Source: JAKFDI01 sp044508835 | Lineage (GTDB): Bacteria; Pseudomonadota; Gammaproteobacteria; Burkholderiales; Burkholderiaceae_C | NCBI GenBank assembly: GCA_044508835.1 | Contig: JBIQHD010000009.1 | Span: 80,761 to 144,760, forward strand | Length of the DNA: 64,000 nucleotides | Direction: 5' to 3' | Shown: positions 34,030 to 50,143 of the stretch, piece by piece | How positions within the stretch are numbered: the stretch's first letter is position 1 | Layout of the letters: each line of letters begins with the position of its first letter | Made by a program: the position numbers and the translations under genes | Notes under the pieces: model-generated | Told to the model about the DNA's origin: nothing | The model's input: only the letters and a program-made list of their open reading frames with translations | Database searches by the model: none

Positions 34030-34710
34030 TCAATCGGATGCGCGCGGGTTGCGTCCCGCCAGCGACGCCGCGATGAAGCCCTGCGCCAGCCAGTAGGTGC
34101 CGAGGATCCACAGCGACGCGAGCGGGATGGGCGCGTCGAACTTGTTGAAGGCGAGCAGGCTGTCGGAGGCGAGGAAGAGCAGGCCGCCGAGAGCCGCGTG
34201 GCGCGCCAGGGGCGCATCGGCCGTGCCGCGGGCGCGGGACCACCACACCGCCGCCTGCGCCGCCATCGCGGCGATGCACAGCACGTAGGCCAGCACCGGC
34301 CACGTCAGCCCCGGCGGGATGCTGGCCCACAGCAGCGACACGATGCCCGCCGCCGCTGCGGCATAGAGCACGAAGAACGCCGGCCGCGCCGCGAAGCGCA
34401 CCGGCACGCTGAAGGCGGCGATGTACGCCAGGTGCGCCAGCAGGAAGGCGACGAGCCCGGGCAGGAAGCCCTCCTTCGGCCACAGCAGGGCCACGTCGCC
34501 GACGAGCGAGAGCAGCAGCCCGAGGCGCACGAAGCGCTGCTGGCGCGGCCGCCCGGCACCGCGCGGCCAGGCCCAGGCGAGGATGGCGATGGTCGCGAGC
34601 GGCTTGAACACCACCACCAGCGCCGGCACGGCGAAGAGGCCGCCGGCGATGCACAGCAGGGCGAAGAGCAGGGCGGCCCAGGGGAGCAGGCGGTCGAAGG
34701 GCAGACGCAT
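34030..34710 (-). CDS. YhhN-like (lysoplasmalogenase family) membrane protein
   Basis: 226 residues with seven or eight predicted transmembrane helices. Family features are FKPLATIAILAWAW, LLLSLVGDVALLWP and GGLLFLASDSLLAFNKF, matching YhhN/TMEM86-type lysoplasmalogenases. The human TMEM86 enzymes hydrolyse lysoplasmalogens; the bacterial substrate is unknown. It lies downstream of rep on the same strand, with 99 bases between. Confidence 0.88.
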   Translation of the reverse strand: MRLPFDRLLPWAALLFALLCIAGGLFAVPALVVVFKPLATIAILAWAWPRGAGRPRQQRFVRLGLLLSLVGDVALLWPKEGFLPGLVAFLLAHLAYIAAFSVPVRFAARPAFFVLYAAAAAGIVSLLWASIPPGLTWPVLAYVLCIAAMAAQAAVWWSRARGTADAPLARHAALGGLLFLASDSLLAFNKFDAPIPLASLWILGTYWLAQGFIAASLAGRNPRASD

Positions 34711-34809
34711 GAGGGGAACGGCGCGCGGCCGGCAGCGGGGACGCCGGATTCTGCGACGCCGCGCCGGGCGCCGGCCGAGGCCTTTCCCTGGGCCGCGGCC
34801 GCGGCGGGC

Positions 34810-36888
<2,079 letters not shown>

Positions 36889-36938
36889 AGCCAGCGCCTG
36901 CGCGCCGGCCTGCCGGTTGCGATACTCCCCGGCGCCGC

Positions 36939-37901
36939 ATGCAAGCCATCCTCGCCGTCACGATCCCGTTCTTCGCCCTGGTGCTGTGCGGCTGGCTGGC
37001 GGCGCAGCGCCGCGTGCTGCCCGAGGCGGCGATCCCGGGGCTGAACGCCTACGTGCTGTTCTTCGCCCTGCCCTGCATGCTGTTCCGCTTCGGCGCCAGC
37101 ATGCCGTTCTCGCAGCTCATCGACCCGGCGCTGGTCGCCATCTACACCGTGTGCGCGCTGGCGACGGTGGCGCTCACGGTGGCGGCCACGCGCCGGCGCG
37201 TCGACCTGAAGAACGCCGCCTTCGGCGCCCTGGTGGCGGCCTTCCCGAACACCGGCTTCATGGGCGTGCCGCTGCTCGTCGCCCTGCTGGGCGAGCGCGC
37301 GGCGGGGCCGGTGATCAGCACCATCCTCGTCGACCTGGTGCTCACCAGCACGCTGTGCCTGGCCATCGCGCAGATGCCGGCCACCGATCCCGGCGCCGGC
37401 CTCGGCCGCTCGATCGTGCGCTCGCTGCGCGCGGCGCTGACCAACCCGCTGCCCTGGGCCATCGGCCTGGGCGCGCTGGCTGCGGCGCTGGACCTGCGCC
37501 TGCCCGGGCCGGCGGCGGAGGTGGTGCGCATGCTGGCCGAATCGGCGACGCCGGTGGCGCTGTTCACCATCGGCGCCGTGCTGTGGCGCGCCGGCCAGCA
37601 CGTGCACACGCGCACGCCGGTGGCCGATTTCCTGCCGGTGGCGCTGTTCAAGCTGCTGCTGCATCCGGCGCTGGTGATGGGCGCCGGGCTGGCGGCGCGC
37701 GCCGCCGGCGCCGAGGTGCCCGCCGCGGGCCTCACGGTGCTGGTGCTCGCCGCCGCCCTGCCGAGCGCCAGCAACGTCTCGCTGCTGGCCGAGCGCTACG
37801 GGGCGGACAACGGCCGGGTGGCCCGCATCATCATGGCGAGCACGGTGCTCGCGTTCGCCAGCTTCTCGCTGCTGGCCTGGGTGCTCGGCGCCGGCAATTG
37901 A
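36939..37901 (+). CDS. AEC-family (auxin efflux carrier-like) permease
   Basis: 320 residues, ten transmembrane helices in two halves. The pattern AVTIPFFALVLCGWLAAQ at the start and AFPNTGFMGVPLLVALLG (with the conserved N-x-G-F-M-G) belong to AEC transporters that move malate, malonate or other small acids. The C-terminal VLAAALPSASNVSLLAERYG is also conserved. No neighbouring gene hints at the substrate. Its stop overlaps an OxyR-like site of the downstream katA. Confidence 0.92.
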   Translation: MQAILAVTIPFFALVLCGWLAAQRRVLPEAAIPGLNAYVLFFALPCMLFRFGASMPFSQLIDPALVAIYTVCALATVALTVAATRRRVDLKNAAFGALVAAFPNTGFMGVPLLVALLGERAAGPVISTILVDLVLTSTLCLAIAQMPATDPGAGLGRSIVRSLRAALTNPLPWAIGLGALAAALDLRLPGPAAEVVRMLAESATPVALFTIGAVLWRAGQHVHTRTPVADFLPVALFKLLLHPALVMGAGLAARAAGAEVPAAGLTVLVLAAALPSASNVSLLAERYGADNGRVARIIMASTVLAFASFSLLAWVLGAGN

Positions 37902-37933
37902 GTTCCGCTATCGCAGCGCTTTAGTCAATCAAG
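37897..37933 (+). promoter_or_regulatory. Weak OxyR-like site upstream of katA
   Basis: ATTG-N7-CTAT-N7-CTTT-N7-CAAG in a 37-base frame, the same spacing as the ahpC site at 39510. CTAT and the later GTCAATCAA are 16 bases apart in both. Only the first half-site is a good match to ATAG-N7-CTAT, so confidence is low. Confidence 0.35.
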
Positions 37934-38008
37934 TTCCCAAAAGACCGGCCGGTCGCCAGACTTCCTTTCCAACGCGGCTCCCCCCGCACACCCCGGAAAA
38001 GGAAACCC

Positions 38009-39484
38009 ATGAGCGACACGCGCGCCGAACCCCGCCTGACCACCGCCTCCGGCATCCCGGTGGCCGACAACCAGAACTCGATCACGGCCGGCGCGCGCGG
38101 GCCCGTGCTGCTGCAGGACTTCCACCTGATCGAGAAGCTGCAGCACTTCAACCGCGAGCGCGTGCCCGAGCGGGTGGTGCACGCCAAGGGCGCCGGCGCC
38201 TACGGCACGTTCACCGTGACCCACGACATCACGCGCTACACCTCGGCCCGGCTGTTCGGCGAGATCGGCAAGACCACCGAGACCTTCCTGCGCTTTTCCA
38301 CCGTGGGCGGCGAGAAGGGCAGCGCCGACAGCGCCCGCGACCCGCGCGGCTTCGCGCTGCGCTTCTACACCGAGGACGGCAACTGGGACCTGGTGGGCAA
38401 CAACACGCCGGTGTTCTTCATCAAGGACGCGATCAACTTCCCCGACTTCATCCACACCCAGAAGCGCGACCCGCAGACGAACGTGAAGTCGCCGACGGCG
38501 ATGTGGGACTTCTGGTCGAAGGCGCCGGAATCGCTGCACCAGGTGACCATCCTGTTCAGCAACCGCGGCACGCCCGCCGGCTACCGCCACATGGACGGCT
38601 TCGGCAGCCACACCTTCAGCCTGGTCAACGCCGACGGCGAGCGGGTGTGGGTGAAGTGGCACCTCAAGACGCGCCAGGGCATCCGCAACCTCAGCGCGGC
38701 GCAGGCCACGCAGCTTGCCGGCACCGACCCCGACCACGCCACGCGCGACCTGTTCGACGCCATCGCGCGCGGCGACTTCCCGCGCTGGGACGTCCATCTG
38801 CAGGCGATGCGCGAGGACGAGCGCCTCGCCTGGGAGCGGCGCACCGGCTGGAGCGCCTTCGACCTCACCAAGGTGTGGCCGCATGCCGACTTCCCGCGCA
38901 TCCCCGTGGGCGTGCTGGAGCTCAACCGCAACCCGCAGAACTTCCACGCCGAGGTGGAGCAGGCGGCGTTCTCGCCCGCCAACATCGTGCCGGGCATGGG
39001 CTTCAGCCCCGACAGGATGCTGCAGGGGCGCCTGTTCGGCTACCACGACGCGCAGCTGTACCGCGTGGGCACCAACCACCAGCACCTGCCGGTGAACCGG
39101 CCGCGCTGCCCCTTCCACACCCACCAGCGCGACGGCGCGATGACGGTGCTCAACCCGGGCGGCGCGAAGCACTACCAGACGCTGCAGGCCGGCGGCTCGG
39201 CGCCGAGCGGCTTCGGCCACGGCGACCCGGGCTGGGCGATCGAGGGCGAGGCCGGCCGCTTCGACCCGCGCGGCGGCGACGACGACTACACCCAGGCCGG
39301 CAACCTGTATCGGCTGCTCCCGCCCGCCGAGCGGCGCGACCTGGTGGAGAACCTCGCGGCCTCGCTGGCCTCGGTGCCGGCCGACATCGTGGCGGCACAG
39401 CTCGAGCACTTCGACCGGGCCGACCCGGCCTACGGCGACGGCGTGCGCAGCGCACTGGCGGCCCACCCGGCCCTGGCGCGCTGA
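38009..39484 (+). CDS. katA: Catalase KatA (heme, small-subunit type)
   Basis: 491 residues, monofunctional heme catalase. His58 in RVVHAKGAGAYGTF is the distal catalytic residue, the essential asparagine is in FFIKDAINFPDFIHTQKR, and Tyr345 in RLFGYHDAQLYRVG is the proximal heme ligand. The length is that of clade 3 small-subunit catalases. It degrades H2O2 in the cytoplasm and sits next to the ahpC-ahpF pair. A possible OxyR-like site lies upstream. Confidence 0.96.
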   Translation: MSDTRAEPRLTTASGIPVADNQNSITAGARGPVLLQDFHLIEKLQHFNRERVPERVVHAKGAGAYGTFTVTHDITRYTSARLFGEIGKTTETFLRFSTVGGEKGSADSARDPRGFALRFYTEDGNWDLVGNNTPVFFIKDAINFPDFIHTQKRDPQTNVKSPTAMWDFWSKAPESLHQVTILFSNRGTPAGYRHMDGFGSHTFSLVNADGERVWVKWHLKTRQGIRNLSAAQATQLAGTDPDHATRDLFDAIARGDFPRWDVHLQAMREDERLAWERRTGWSAFDLTKVWPHADFPRIPVGVLELNRNPQNFHAEVEQAAFSPANIVPGMGFSPDRMLQGRLFGYHDAQLYRVGTNHQHLPVNRPRCPFHTHQRDGAMTVLNPGGAKHYQTLQAGGSAPSGFGHGDPGWAIEGEAGRFDPRGGDDDYTQAGNLYRLLPPAERRDLVENLAASLASVPADIVAAQLEHFDRADPAYGDGVRSALAAHPALAR

Positions 39485-39509
39485 CGGCCGGCCTCGACGG
39501 GCGTCAATA

Positions 39510-39546
39510 ATAGCCTCACGCTATTTGCCACATTCCGTCAATCAAT
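39510..39546 (+). promoter_or_regulatory. OxyR-type operator upstream of ahpC
   Basis: The 37-base frame fits the OxyR consensus ATAG-N7-CTAT-N7-ATAG-N7-CTAT: ATAG at 39510, CTAT at 39521, ATTC at 39532 (2 of 4) and CAAT at 39543 (3 of 4), with exact seven-base spacers. It lies 70 bases before the ahpC ATG, in the right place for activation. Confidence 0.65.
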
Positions 39547-39615
39547 TCGACAAATGCTGCACCGCGGTCGAAAATCGACTCTGTTTCAACCCACCCAACC
39601 CAGGAGATCCCCCGA

Positions 39616-40179
39616 ATGTCCGTGATCAACACCCAAGTGAAGCCGTTCAAAGCCACTGCCTACAAGGGCGGCAAGTTCATCGACGTGAGCGACGAGAACC
39701 TGAAGGGCAAGTGGTCGGTGGTCGTGTTCTACCCGGCCGACTTCACCTTCGTGTGCCCGACCGAGCTGGAAGACCTGGCCGAGAACTACGCCGAGTTCCA
39801 GAAGCTGGGCGTCGAGGTCTACAGCGTCTCGACCGACACGCACTTCTCGCACAAGGCCTGGCACGACACCTCGGACGCGATCCGCAAGATCCAGTACGCC
39901 ATGATCGGCGACCCGACCGGCACCATCACGCGCAACTTCGAGACCATGCGCGAAGACCAGGGCCTGGCCGACCGCGGCACCTTCATCATCGACCCGCAGG
40001 GCGTGATCCAGGCCGTGGAAATCACCGCCGAGGGCATCGGCCGCGACGCCAAGGAGCTGCTGCGCAAGGTCAAGGCCGCGCAGTATGTGGCCGCCCACCC
40101 GGGCGAGGTCTGCCCGGCCAAGTGGAGCGAAGGCGCCAAGACGCTGAAGCCTTCCTTGGACCTCGTCGGCAAGATTTAA
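39616..40179 (+). CDS. ahpC: Alkyl hydroperoxide reductase AhpC (2-Cys peroxiredoxin)
   Basis: 187 residues. The peroxidatic Cys47 is in ADFTFVCPTELEDLAE and the resolving Cys166 in HPGEVCPAKWSEG, the typical 2-Cys AhpC layout. AhpC reduces H2O2 and organic hydroperoxides and is re-reduced by AhpF. A strong AGGAGA site precedes the ATG. Two strong hairpins separate it from ahpF. Confidence 0.97.
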   Translation: MSVINTQVKPFKATAYKGGKFIDVSDENLKGKWSVVVFYPADFTFVCPTELEDLAENYAEFQKLGVEVYSVSTDTHFSHKAWHDTSDAIRKIQYAMIGDPTGTITRNFETMREDQGLADRGTFIIDPQGVIQAVEITAEGIGRDAKELLRKVKAAQYVAAHPGEVCPAKWSEGAKTLKPSLDLVGKI

Positions 40180-40200
40180 GGCGCAGCGCCTTGCAGACAC

Positions 40201-40255
40201 CCAGCCGGCCCACGAAGCCGGCCGGCTGGTCCGCCCGCCCCGGCATCCCGGGGCG
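40201..40255 (+). terminator. Tandem hairpins between ahpC and ahpF (attenuator or processing site)
   Basis: Hairpin 1: CCAGCCGGCC at 40201-40210 and GGCCGGCTGG at 40220-40229 (10-bp stem, 9-base loop). Hairpin 2: CGCCCCGG at 40236-40243 and CCGGGGCG at 40248-40255 (8-bp stem, 4-base loop). No T run follows, so they are unlikely to be a full terminator; they may reduce ahpF expression relative to ahpC or stabilise the ahpC mRNA end. Confidence 0.5.
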
Positions 40256-40306
40256 TGGCAGGCCGGCTCTCGAAGTCGCTTGAACAGAACCAAAGGACAC
40301 CACGAC

Positions 40307-41875
40307 ATGCTGGACGACAACCTCAAGGCCCAACTCGGCGCGTACCTCGAGCGCGTGACGCAACCCTTCGAGATCGTCGCCTCGCTGAGCGACTCCGAGA
40401 GCTCCCGCGACATGCTCTCGCTGCTGCAGACCATCCAGGGCCTGCGCAGCGACAAGATCACCCTGCGCACCGACGGCCAGGCCGCGCGCAAGCCCTCGTT
40501 CACCCTGCAGCGCGCCGGCACCGACACGCGGCTGCGCTTCGCCGGCCTGCCGCTGGGCCACGAGTTCACCTCGCTGGTGCTGGCGCTGCTGTGGACCGGC
40601 GGCCACCCGCCCAAGGTCGAGCCCGAGGTCATCGAGCAGATCCAGGCACTGAAGGGCGACTTCGACTTCGAGGTCTACATGTCCCTGACCTGCCACAACT
40701 GCCCGGACGTGGTGCAGGCACTGGCGCTGATGGCCATCCTCAACCCCGACGTGAAGACCACCGTCATCGAGGGCGGCACCTTCCAGGACGAGGTCGAGGC
40801 GCGCCAGATCATGGCCGTGCCGATGGTCTTCCTCAACGGCGAGAACTTCGGCTCGGGCCGCATGACGATCGAGGAGATCCTCGCCAAGCTGGACACCGGC
40901 GCCGCCGCGCGCGACGCCGAGAAGCTCTCGGCCCGGGACCCGTACGACGTGCTGATCGTCGGCGGCGGCCCGGCCGCGGCCGCGGCCGCGGTGTACGCCG
41001 CGCGCAAGGGCATCCGCACCGGCATCGCGGCCGAGCGCTTCGGCGGCCAGGTCAACGACACGCTGGCGATCGAGAACTACATCTCGGTGCTGGAGACCGA
41101 CGGGCCGAAGTTCGCCCTTGCGCTGGAGGCCCACACGCGAGCCTACGACGTGGACATCATGAACCTGCAGCGCGCCGAGAAGCTGGTGCCGGCGGCGCAG
41201 CCGGGCGGCCTGATCGAGCTGCACCTGGCCAACGGCGGCGTGCTCAAGGGCAGGTCGGTGATCGTCTCCACCGGCGCGCGCTGGCGCAACGTCAACGTGC
41301 CGGGCGAGCAGGAGTACCGCAACAAGGGCGTGGCCTACTGCCCGCACTGCGACGGCCCGCTGTTCAAGGGCAAGCGCGTGTCGGTGATCGGCGGCGGCAA
41401 CTCCGGCGTCGAGGCGGCCATCGACCTGGCCGGCGTGGTGGCGCACGTCACGCTGATCGAGTTCGCCGACCAGCTCAAGGCCGACGCGGTGCTGGTGAAG
41501 AAGCTGCAGAGCCTGCCCAACGTGACCATCCACACCAACGCCCAGACGACCGAGATCACCGGCGCCGACGGCCGCGTCAACGGCCTGCGCTACAAGGACC
41601 GCGCCACCGGCGAGGAACACCTGGTCGAACTGGAAGGCGTGTTCGTGCAGATCGGCCTGGTGCCCAACACCGAATGGCTCAAGGGCACGGTGGAGCTGTC
41701 CAAGTTCGGCGAGGTGATCGTCGACGCCAAGGGCGCGACCAACGTGCCGGGCGTGTTCGCTGCGGGCGACTGCACGACGACGCCGTACAAGCAGATCGTC
41801 ATCGCCGCCGGCGACGGGGCGAAGGCGGCGCTGTCGGCGTTCGACCACCTGATTCGCAGTTCGGTGGGGGCGTGA
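40307..41875 (+). CDS. ahpF: Alkyl hydroperoxide reductase flavoprotein AhpF
   Basis: 522 residues. The N-terminal double-thioredoxin-like domain has its redox pair at Cys129 and Cys132 (MSLTCHNCPDVVQ); the thioredoxin-reductase-like core has Cys345 and Cys348 (YCPHCDGPLFKG), plus FAD motif GGGPAAAAAA and NAD-binding GGGNSGVEAAIDLAG. AhpF passes electrons from NADH to AhpC. I start at the ATG at 40307 with AAGGA upstream. It completes the katA-ahpC-ahpF peroxide block. Confidence 0.96.
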   Translation: MLDDNLKAQLGAYLERVTQPFEIVASLSDSESSRDMLSLLQTIQGLRSDKITLRTDGQAARKPSFTLQRAGTDTRLRFAGLPLGHEFTSLVLALLWTGGHPPKVEPEVIEQIQALKGDFDFEVYMSLTCHNCPDVVQALALMAILNPDVKTTVIEGGTFQDEVEARQIMAVPMVFLNGENFGSGRMTIEEILAKLDTGAAARDAEKLSARDPYDVLIVGGGPAAAAAAVYAARKGIRTGIAAERFGGQVNDTLAIENYISVLETDGPKFALALEAHTRAYDVDIMNLQRAEKLVPAAQPGGLIELHLANGGVLKGRSVIVSTGARWRNVNVPGEQEYRNKGVAYCPHCDGPLFKGKRVSVIGGGNSGVEAAIDLAGVVAHVTLIEFADQLKADAVLVKKLQSLPNVTIHTNAQTTEITGADGRVNGLRYKDRATGEEHLVELEGVFVQIGLVPNTEWLKGTVELSKFGEVIVDAKGATNVPGVFAAGDCTTTPYKQIVIAAGDGAKAALSAFDHLIRSSVGA

Positions 41876-41897
41876 GCCCTCCCTCCTTCGTCCGTTC

Positions 41898-41935
41898 GCC
41901 CTGAGCCTGTCGAAGGGTCAGTGCGAACGGTTCTC
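41898..41935. repeat. Single REP-like repeat between ahpF and priA
   Basis: CGTTCGCCCTGAGCCTGTC, then GAAGGG, ending in TGCGAACG as an inverted repeat of the start. It is the same core (CTGAGCYTGTCGAAG) as the cluster at 24261-24394 and lies in the 83-base gap between convergent ahpF and priA. Confidence 0.8.
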
Positions 41936-41958
41936 TGCGGACGACCGTCGGGGCGGGG

Positions 41959-44049
<2,091 letters not shown>

Positions 44050-44362
44050 AGCGCTGAAAGCTCACCTGCTTTCGAGACAGTTGCAGCAAGTCCATGATTC
44101 GCAAGGCATTTGAAAGATTTCCAGCCAAGCTGTGGATAACTTTGTGGGAAAGATGCCTGGAATCGCGCTAAAGCCTTGATTCATCGCCCGCTCCGCTGGG
44201 CTGCCCTTTTTATGAGCAGCCGAGCGAAATCAATGAAATCAATGACTTAGCTCACTCCTCGGCGGCAGGGGATGTTGCGATGCAACAGTCGGTGACTGGG
44301 CGCTCTCCCACTTGACTTTTGGGGATAAGTCAAGCCCTGAGCGTCTACTTACTCGGCAAAAC
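44050..44362. other. AT-rich gap with DnaA-box-like sequences and hairpins, no gene
   Basis: 313 bases between hemE and priA with much lower GC than the surroundings and no plausible gene on either strand. It holds a perfect DnaA box on the minus strand (TTATCCACA, 44131-44139) and an 8-of-9 match (TTATCCCCA, 44320-44328), a palindrome TGTTGCGATGCAACA at 44273-44287, and an 8-bp hairpin with arms CTTGACTT and AAGTCAAG (44311-44334) that contains the second box. Two copies of AAATCAATGA lie near 44227-44243. Confidence 0.6.
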
Positions 44363-45475
44363 TCACAAACGCTGGGGTCCGGCGGCGGGCGCTGGCGCCC
44401 GGGCACGCGAATGCGCGTGCACGGCGTCCACCAGGGCGGCCACGGCCTCGGGCGGCGTGTGCTGGCTGATGCCGTGGCCCAGGTTGAACACGTGGCCGCC
44501 GCGGCGGCCGGCCGCGTCGACGGCCGGGCCGAAGCTGTCCAGCGTGCGCGCCGCCTCGGCGCGGATCTGCGCCTCGCCGGCGAACAGCACGTTCGGGTCG
44601 AGGTTGCCCTGCAGCGCCACCTGGTCGGCCACGCGCCGGCGGGCGTCGCCAAGGTTCACCGTCCAGTCGACGCCGAGCACGTCGGCGCCGATGTCCGTCA
44701 TCTGCTCCAGCCACGGGCCGCCGCCCTTGGTGAAGACGATGCGCGGAATGCGCTGGCCGTCGTGCTCGGCCTTCACCTGCGCCAGCACGCGCCGGGTGTA
44801 GGCGAGGCTGAACTGCTGGAACGCGCCGTCGGCGAGCACGCCGCCCCAGCTGTCGAAGATCATCACCGCCTGCGCGCCGGCGTCGATCTGCGCGTTCAGG
44901 TACGCGGCCACGGCGTCGGCGTTCACGGCCAGCATGCGGTGCATCAGGTCCGGCCGCGCGTAGAGCATGGTCTTGACCAGCCGGTAGTCGTCGGAGCCGG
45001 CGCCTTCGACCATGTAGCAGGCCAGCGTCCAGGGGCTGCCCGAGAAGCCGATCAGCGGCACGCGCCCGTTCAGCGCGCGGCGGATGGAGGCGACGGCGTC
45101 GAACACGTAGCGCAGCCTGTCCAGGTCGGGCACCGCAAGCCTGGCCACGGCCGCCTCGTCGCGCACCGGATGGGCGAAGCGCGGGCCCTCGCCGAGCGCG
45201 AAGCTCAGGCCCAGGCCCATGGCGTCGGGCACGGTGAGGATGTCGGAGAACAGGATGGCCGCGTCCAGCGGGTAGCGCTCGAGCGGCTGCAGCGTCACCT
45301 CGGTGGCGAAGCCGGTGTTCGTGGCCAGGCCCATGAAGCTGCCCGCACGGGCGCGCGTCTCGCGGTATTCGGGCAGGTAGCGGCCGGCCTGGCGCATCAG
45401 CCACACCGGCGTGTGATCGGTCGGCTGGCGCAGGCAGGCGCGCAGGAACGTGTCGTTCTGAAGGGGCGCAAACAT
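44363..45475 (-). CDS. hemE: Uroporphyrinogen decarboxylase
   Basis: 370 residues. HemE decarboxylates uroporphyrinogen III to coproporphyrinogen III in heme synthesis. The N-terminal signature RACLRQPTDHTPVWLMRQAGRYLPEYR and the second GFSGSPWTLACYMVEG are perfect; FSDILTVPDAMGLGLSF carries the catalytic aspartate. I start at ATG 45475 (MFAPLQNDTFLRA); an upstream in-frame ATG adds a poor extension. It is upstream of priA on the same strand. Confidence 0.96.
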   Translation of the reverse strand: MFAPLQNDTFLRACLRQPTDHTPVWLMRQAGRYLPEYRETRARAGSFMGLATNTGFATEVTLQPLERYPLDAAILFSDILTVPDAMGLGLSFALGEGPRFAHPVRDEAAVARLAVPDLDRLRYVFDAVASIRRALNGRVPLIGFSGSPWTLACYMVEGAGSDDYRLVKTMLYARPDLMHRMLAVNADAVAAYLNAQIDAGAQAVMIFDSWGGVLADGAFQQFSLAYTRRVLAQVKAEHDGQRIPRIVFTKGGGPWLEQMTDIGADVLGVDWTVNLGDARRRVADQVALQGNLDPNVLFAGEAQIRAEAARTLDSFGPAVDAAGRRGGHVFNLGHGISQHTPPEAVAALVDAVHAHSRARAPAPAAGPQRL

Positions 45476-45564
45476 CCGGCGATTGTCGCAGCCGCCCCGC
45501 GCCGGCAGGCCCCGCCGCCCGCCTATCATCCGGGCGATCCGCCGCCCCCAGACAGGAGCCCCCC

Positions 45565-46482
<918 letters not shown>

Positions 46483-46512
46483 CAGCCCCTCGCCCGATGA
46501 GTACATCGGTCG

Positions 46513-46640
46513 GCCTTGCAGGCCGCGCCGGGCCAAGTGGCCCGGCCCTTCGCCAGGCGCAAGCAGTCCACTGGACTGCTTGCGTCCGGGCTCAGCCCCC
46601 GAGGGGATCGCCGCCCGGCTTGGGGCGGCCCGGCGCTCGG
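46513..46640. repeat. Dispersed palindromic repeat, copy B
   Basis: Matches copy A (7078-7196, opposite strand). It has the same outer palindromes (GCCGGGCCA and TGGCCCGGC) and flanks. The central hairpin has arms GCAAGCA/TGCTTGC at 46559-46565 and 46577-46583 around GTCCACTGGAC; these arms differ from copy A at most positions but still pair. It lies between cysK and creB. Confidence 0.85.
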
Positions 46641-46666
46641 GCGGCGGGCGCTTCGATCCGCACCTG

Positions 46667-47365
46667 ATGAAGCCCCGCATCCTCATCGTCGAAGACGAAC
46701 CCGGCATCGCCGACACGCTGCAGTACGCGCTGCGCACCGACGGCTTCGAGCCGGCGTGGTGCGCCACCGGCGAGGCGGCACTCGCGGCGGTGCGCGCCGA
46801 GCCGCCGGCGCTGGTGATCCTCGACGTGGGGCTGCCCGACCAGAGCGGCTTCGAGGTCTTCCGCCGGCTGCGCGAGACGGCCGATCTGCCGGTGGTCTTC
46901 CTCACCGCGCGCAGCGACGAGATCGACCGCGTGGTCGGGCTGGAGCTCGGCGCCGACGACTACGTCGCCAAGCCCTTCTCGCCGCGCGAGCTGGTGGCCC
47001 GGGTGCGCTCCATCCTGCGGCGCTCGGCCCGCCCGCCGGCCGGCGAAGCGGCGCCGGCGCAGCCGCTGCAGGTCGACCAGGGCCGCCGGCAGATCCGCTT
47101 CTACGGCCGGCTGCTGGAGCTGTCCCGCTACGAGTACGGCCTGCTGGAGACCCTGGCGGGCCGGCCGGGCCACGTCTTCACCCGCGACGCGCTGCTGGAG
47201 CGCGTGTGGGACGACCCCGGCGACAGCCTCGACCGCACGGTCGACGCGCATGTGAAGACCCTGCGCGCCAAGATGAAACAAGTGGCGCCGGGACTGGAGC
47301 CGATCCGCACCCACCGGGGCCTGGGCTACGCCCTGGCCGAGGACCTGCCGCCCGCGCCGCACTGA
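46667..47365 (+). CDS. creB: Response regulator CreB
   Basis: 232 residues, OmpR/PhoB-type. The receiver domain begins ILIVEDEPGIADTLQYAL, with the acceptor aspartate in VILDVGLPDQSGFE, and the FLTARS and AKPFSPREL motifs are the best matches to CreB. The C-terminal winged-helix is RLLELSRYEYGLLETLAGRPGHVF and ...DRTVDAHVKTLRAKM. CreB of E. coli binds TTCAC-N6-TTCAC tags and is activated by CreC. Its partner kinase is not next to it: a hybrid kinase and rnk lie in between. Confidence 0.88.
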   Translation: MKPRILIVEDEPGIADTLQYALRTDGFEPAWCATGEAALAAVRAEPPALVILDVGLPDQSGFEVFRRLRETADLPVVFLTARSDEIDRVVGLELGADDYVAKPFSPRELVARVRSILRRSARPPAGEAAPAQPLQVDQGRRQIRFYGRLLELSRYEYGLLETLAGRPGHVFTRDALLERVWDDPGDSLDRTVDAHVKTLRAKMKQVAPGLEPIRTHRGLGYALAEDLPPAPH

Positions 47366-47479
47366 AATCGTGCCTCGCCATTTCGCATGGCGAGTGTTCA
47401 CTCCGTTTCTGTATCCCACAGCAACAAGCACGCGCCGCAAAGACCCGTCCGGCCACCCGGATTCGCATATTCTTGCGGC

Positions 47480-50143
<2,664 letters not shown>

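Noticed and set aside
44050..44362. Chromosomal origin of replication
   Set aside because: Only one or two DnaA boxes and no dnaA, dnaN or rpmH nearby; I report it as a DnaA-box region instead.
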